A stretch of 37,915 bases of DNA from Terriglobia bacterium. Its GTDB lineage: Bacteria; Acidobacteriota; Terriglobia; Bryobacterales; Bryobacteraceae. Positions 35,406 through 37,915 of this stretch are shown one piece after another. A program made the position numbers and the translations under genes. A model generated the notes under the pieces. The model worked only from the letters and a program-made list of their open reading frames with translations, was not told the origin of the DNA and did not search any database. Within the stretch, counting starts at the first letter, position 1. Every line of letters begins with the position of its first letter. The DNA is taken from NCBI GenBank assembly GCA_020073365.1, contig JAIQFL010000076.1, positions 1 to 37,915 of the forward strand, given 5' to 3'.

Positions 35406-36371
35406 ATGAAACGCTTGCTTCGCGTCTCTGTTGTTTTCGTGGCTTTGGCAGGCCGCGCACTTGCACAGGTTCCGCTGGCCACCTCAGCGAACGCTCCCGG
35501 CACGCCACAAGGTCCGGGTCGCATGGGTCTTACGCCCATCGTGATCGGCCCCTCGGCTCCAGTCCCGATCGAGGTCGCGATCCTGCGTCCAACACCAGTG
35601 GAGTTGACGCAGGTCAACGAGGCGGTGAAGAAGTTGATCGACTCAGATGAGTCGCCGGCAAATCCCCTCTTAAAGAAGTATGAACCGCTGCTGGTGCTTC
35701 ATCCGCCGCGGCTGAATGTCGCGGCTACGTACACGCAGACCCAGCAACGGATGGGCCCCCGTCACGAAGGTTTCGTCGAGACCGCGAAGAAAGGCGATAT
35801 CGATCTCCTGTTTCACGGCGACTCGATTACCGACTGGTGGGTGCAGGGAGAGGCCAACAAAGCGGTGTTCGAGAAGTATTTCCGCGGCATCAAGACTGCC
35901 AACTTCGCCATCGCCGGCGACACGACCCAAGGAGTTCTCTGGGGCCTGAAAAACGGCGAAGGCCAGGGATTCCAGCCGAAGGCGGTCATGCTGATGATCG
36001 GCACCAATAACAGTGGCGGGACGAACAATGCCGGCACGTCCACCGCCGCGGAAATCGCGGAGGGCATCGGCGCTGTAGTGCTGGAGATGCGGAACGACTT
36101 TCCCAACGCGAAGATTCTCCTGCTCGCGATCTTCCCGCGTGGCCTGCCCGGAGATTCGGTGCGCGACAAAATCGCGGAGGTCAACAACATTATTGCGAGA
36201 CTTGACGACCAGCGCCACGTCTTCTACCTGGACATCGGCGCCAGGTTCCTGGATGAGAAGGGATACTTCCTTCCAGATGCGTTCAGGGCCGACAACCTGC
36301 ACCCACAGGCCAAAGGGTACGACATTTGGGGCACCGCGGTGAAGGACAAGCTCGCAGAGTTAATGAAGTGA
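35406..36371 (+). CDS. Exported SGNH/GDSL-family hydrolase
   Basis: A 321-residue protein with a signal peptide (MKRLLRVSVVFVALAGRALA). AAGGAG stands about seven bases before the ATG at 35406. After a Pro-rich linker, the hydrolase domain (from about residue 115) has the SGNH blocks: catalytic Ser in LLFHGDSITDWW, Gly in NFAIAGDTTQG, Asn in MLMIGTNNSGG, and the Asp/His pair in RADNLHPQAKGYD. This pattern matches the platelet-activating-factor acetylhydrolase-like and carbohydrate esterase branches. Next to a GH2 enzyme and a GH43 remnant, a role in removing acyl groups from a glycan is plausible (inference). It is intact and lies 83 bp after the GH2 gene. Confidence 0.9.
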   Translation: MKRLLRVSVVFVALAGRALAQVPLATSANAPGTPQGPGRMGLTPIVIGPSAPVPIEVAILRPTPVELTQVNEAVKKLIDSDESPANPLLKKYEPLLVLHPPRLNVAATYTQTQQRMGPRHEGFVETAKKGDIDLLFHGDSITDWWVQGEANKAVFEKYFRGIKTANFAIAGDTTQGVLWGLKNGEGQGFQPKAVMLMIGTNNSGGTNNAGTSTAAEIAEGIGAVVLEMRNDFPNAKILLLAIFPRGLPGDSVRDKIAEVNNIIARLDDQRHVFYLDIGARFLDEKGYFLPDAFRADNLHPQAKGYDIWGTAVKDKLAELMK

Positions 36372-36423
36372 GAACTCTCGAGCCGGACCAACATCGGCGA
36401 GAATGGGAATGCAGGGAGCACAA

Positions 36424-37308
36424 ATGGTTCCTGACAACCCTTCCAGACGCGCGTTCGTCGGCGGCGGACTTGCACTTTCCGCTGCGCAAACCATCGCGCC
36501 CCAAACTCCTGGAGCGCTCACAGCGGACCAGGTGATCGAAAGAATCCGCCAAAACGTTGGAGTGCCGTGGAGAACCCAGACGGTAGACAAGATCGTGCTC
36601 GGCGATGGCGCGACTCCTGTCAAGGCCATCGCCACGACGATGATGGCGACCTTCCAGGTGGTAAAGCGGTGCGTCGACGCCGGCAGGAACCTGATCATCT
36701 CTCATGAAACACCGGTATACATGCACCAGGACGACGTTCAGCCCCTTGCGAAAGACCCGACGTATCTGGCCAAGAAGGAGTACATCGAAAAGAATCAGGC
36801 GGTCGTGTTCCACTTTCACGACCATTGGCATGCCCGCCAGCCGGACGGCATCGGAGTGGGGATGGCCCAGGAACTCGGATGGGAAAAGAACGTAGATCCC
36901 AAGAATCCCCGTATGTACGGTTTTCCGGGCACGCCTCTGGCTCAGTTCGCAAAGAATATGCAAACGAAACTGGACGCCCGTACGATGCGCGTGGTCGGGG
37001 ATCCAAAGATGCCGGTGAACAGGGTGGCTACGAGCTGGGGCTATATGTCGGCCATCGCCATGATGGCCCGGCCGGAGATCGAAGTCCTCGCCCTCGGCGA
37101 AACCCGCGAATGGGAGGTAGTCGAGTACGTTCAGGATTGCATCGCCGCAGGCCAGAAAAAGGCGCTGATTATCGTCGGACACGTGCTCTCTGAGCAGTCC
37201 GGCATGAAGTACTGCGCCGAATGGCTGAAGACGTTGGTCACCGAGGTCCCGGTGGAGTTTATAGCCGCGCCAGAGCCATTCTGGCGTCCCGACAACCCCA
37301 CCGCCTGA
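36424..37308 (+). CDS. Nif3-like dinuclear-metal protein with Tat leader
   Basis: A 294-residue protein starting at ATG 36424, which has GGGAG five bases upstream; an in-frame ATG at 36403 lacks this. The leader PDNPSRRAFVGGGLALSAAQ is twin-arginine type. The body resembles the NIF3/YqfO family: TVDKIVLGDGATPVKAIATT, metal-site text NLIISHETPVYMH, VVFHFHDHWHARQPDGIGVG, and the C-terminal LALGETREWEVVEYVQDCIA. Known NIF3 proteins are cytoplasmic with a di-metal centre and a poorly known role; an exported version is unusual. It follows the SGNH gene by 52 bp on the same strand and so probably shares its transcript. Confidence 0.78.
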   Translation: MVPDNPSRRAFVGGGLALSAAQTIAPQTPGALTADQVIERIRQNVGVPWRTQTVDKIVLGDGATPVKAIATTMMATFQVVKRCVDAGRNLIISHETPVYMHQDDVQPLAKDPTYLAKKEYIEKNQAVVFHFHDHWHARQPDGIGVGMAQELGWEKNVDPKNPRMYGFPGTPLAQFAKNMQTKLDARTMRVVGDPKMPVNRVATSWGYMSAIAMMARPEIEVLALGETREWEVVEYVQDCIAAGQKKALIIVGHVLSEQSGMKYCAEWLKTLVTEVPVEFIAAPEPFWRPDNPTA

Positions 37309-37321
37309 GGGACGGCCGGTT

Positions 37322-37565
37322 ATGCAGGTATCCGGCCGGTTACTGGGCTTCATGATGTTCGCGTCTCCTTGCGCTCCCAATTGCCGCGGCGGCCGGAGCT
37401 GCGCAGGACGGTACCGGGTCATGGGCTGCGGACAACGGAAACGGGACGTATTCGAACCCCGCTGTTCTTTGACGAGTTCTCGGATCCCGACATGATCCGG
37501 GTAGGCCCCGACTATTACCTGACAGGCACTACCATTGCATGCCAGTCTTCAGCATGGCCCCCGGC
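37322..37565 (+). pseudogene. GH43-type glycosidase N-terminal fragment, frameshifted
   Basis: Three frames must be joined. From about 37359 one reads RLLALPIAAAAGAAQDGTGS and then WAADNGNGTYSNP, a leader plus mature start. One base too many near 37460 (a C-run) shifts to LFFDEFSDPDMIRVGPDYYL and TGTT. This is the first beta-propeller blade of GH43 enzymes, whose catalytic base is the Asp in SDPDMI. Another shift near 37534 gives MHA/MPVFSMAPG before all similarity ends at about 37565. The ATG at 37322 or 37352 would have been the start, close behind the Nif3-like gene. The remainder of the enzyme is missing, apparently cut off by the IS110 element that follows. Confidence 0.7.
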
Positions 37566-37579
37566 GGGGCCGGATTGAA

Positions 37580-37792
37580 CAGGCTGTGACTTTACGCGCG
37601 CTTCGCGCAGGGGTATCCTGCGAGAGAACGCGGCAGCAGCTAAAGCCCATTTCCCATTGGTGCGTATGCCCCAATTTCAGCATGGCTCCAGGAAGGCGAT
37701 TGAGCATTGGCGAGGCTCCCGGAGCACTCCCCTAGAGTAGAATCTGCGTTTGGCCAACCTGGGCTGCCGTGTTCAGAAAGGTGGATACAGGT
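37580..37792 (+). ncRNA. Candidate IS110 bridge-RNA region (5' non-coding end)
   Basis: In IS110-group elements the non-coding end before the transposase encodes a structured bridge RNA that pairs with donor and target DNA. This region has the right place and length. Visible stems are GCGCG-CTT-CGCGC (37596-37608), and ATTGG (37656-37660) pairing with CCAAT (37671-37675) around a 10-base loop. An 11-base word, TTCAGCATGGC, occurs at 37676-37686 and also at 37548-37558 in the GH43 remnant. No covariance evidence is available here, so this is a positional inference. Confidence 0.35.
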
Positions 37793-37915
37793 ATGGCGGA
37801 GAAGCATGATCACCCTATCACACCCAATAGCGAGCAGGAAGTGGAAGGCCTCCCTGTGCTGCGGCGCAATGTAGCCGGGATCGACGTGGGGAGCGAGACG
37901 CATTGGGTGTGTGCT
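37793..37915 (+). CDS. IS110-family transposase, N-terminal 41 residues (runs off right edge)
   Basis: The frame opens at ATG 37793 and is uninterrupted to the window edge. It reads MAEKHDHPITPNSEQEVEGL, then the first strand of the RuvC-like DEDD domain, RRNVAGIDVGSETHWVCA, whose Asp is the first catalytic acid of IS110 recombinases. These enzymes excise and integrate the element guided by a bridge RNA. GGTGGATACAGGT lies just upstream and may supply the ribosome-binding site. Whether the transposase is intact cannot be judged from this part. Confidence 0.85.
   Translation, partial: MAEKHDHPITPNSEQEVEGLPVLRRNVAGIDVGSETHWVCA

Larger units (their letters stand above)
37566..37915 (+). mobile_element. 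IS110-family insertion sequence, left end and start of transposase (partial)
   Basis: The transposase start at 37793 is preceded by about 225 bp of non-coding DNA, after the GH43 fragment breaks off near 37565. IS110 elements lack terminal inverted repeats and target duplications, so the exact left boundary cannot be placed by eye. The element leaves the window on the right. Confidence 0.55.

Overview
The window is GC-rich, densely coded bacterial chromosome. It most resembles the Acidobacteriota, particularly the Solibacter/Bryobacter group. This is inferred from the protein families, not from a search: an Oar-type TonB-dependent receptor with an N-terminal carboxypeptidase-regulatory domain, an FG-GAP/ASPIC-UnbV (CRTAC1-like) protein, a PD40 beta-propeller protein with a CxxCH site and TPR tail, a membrane-fused spermidine-synthase-like protein, and an SPINDLY/O-GlcNAc-transferase-like TPR glycosyltransferase. 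No rRNA, tRNA or CRISPR array was seen.

Layout. 1-4.1 kb: 5' part of secA (minus), an orphan HicB-like protein, a membrane protein, and a large membrane protein with a spermidine-synthase-like C-terminal domain. 4.1-6.4 kb: a single-domain response regulator behind a perfect 21-bp palindrome, a decayed AbiEii-like nucleotidyltransferase, an unknown small protein and an exported cupin. 6.4-9.1 kb: an MGDG-synthase/MurG-like glycosyltransferase divergent from a PHP phosphoesterase-PAP2 phosphatase pair, probably envelope lipid or sugar-phosphate metabolism. 9.1-15 kb: an exported DUF885 protein divergent from an ArsB/NhaD-type permease, then an FG-GAP/ASPIC protein coupled to an exported TPR protein. 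15-16.7 kb: two small toxin-antitoxin-like modules, a ribbon-helix-helix pair and higBA, both with palindromic operators over their starts. 17-23.2 kb: the PD40-heme-TPR protein divergent from a complete TonB-dependent receptor, plausibly a surface uptake and periplasmic processing pair. 23.3-28.6 kb: hisS, aspS and the TPR glycosyltransferase in one minus-strand run. 29-31.4 kb: an aldo/keto reductase and a phytoene-desaturase-like flavoprotein, divergent with only 20 bp between starts. 31.5-37.9 kb: a decaying glycan-use region holding a frameshifted and deleted TonB receptor, a GH2 glycosidase split by one extra base, intact SGNH-hydrolase and Nif3-like genes, a multiply frameshifted GH43 fragment, and an IS110-family element running off the right edge.

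The most interesting signals are three composite palindromic elements of exactly 69 bp each. One is inserted in frame in a coding region, one fills the aspS-glycosyltransferase gap, and one sits between convergent genes. Also notable are the IS110 5' non-coding end, where a bridge RNA would be expected and which shares an 11-base word with the broken GH43 gene, and the palindromic control sites at the response regulator and the two toxin-antitoxin-like modules.
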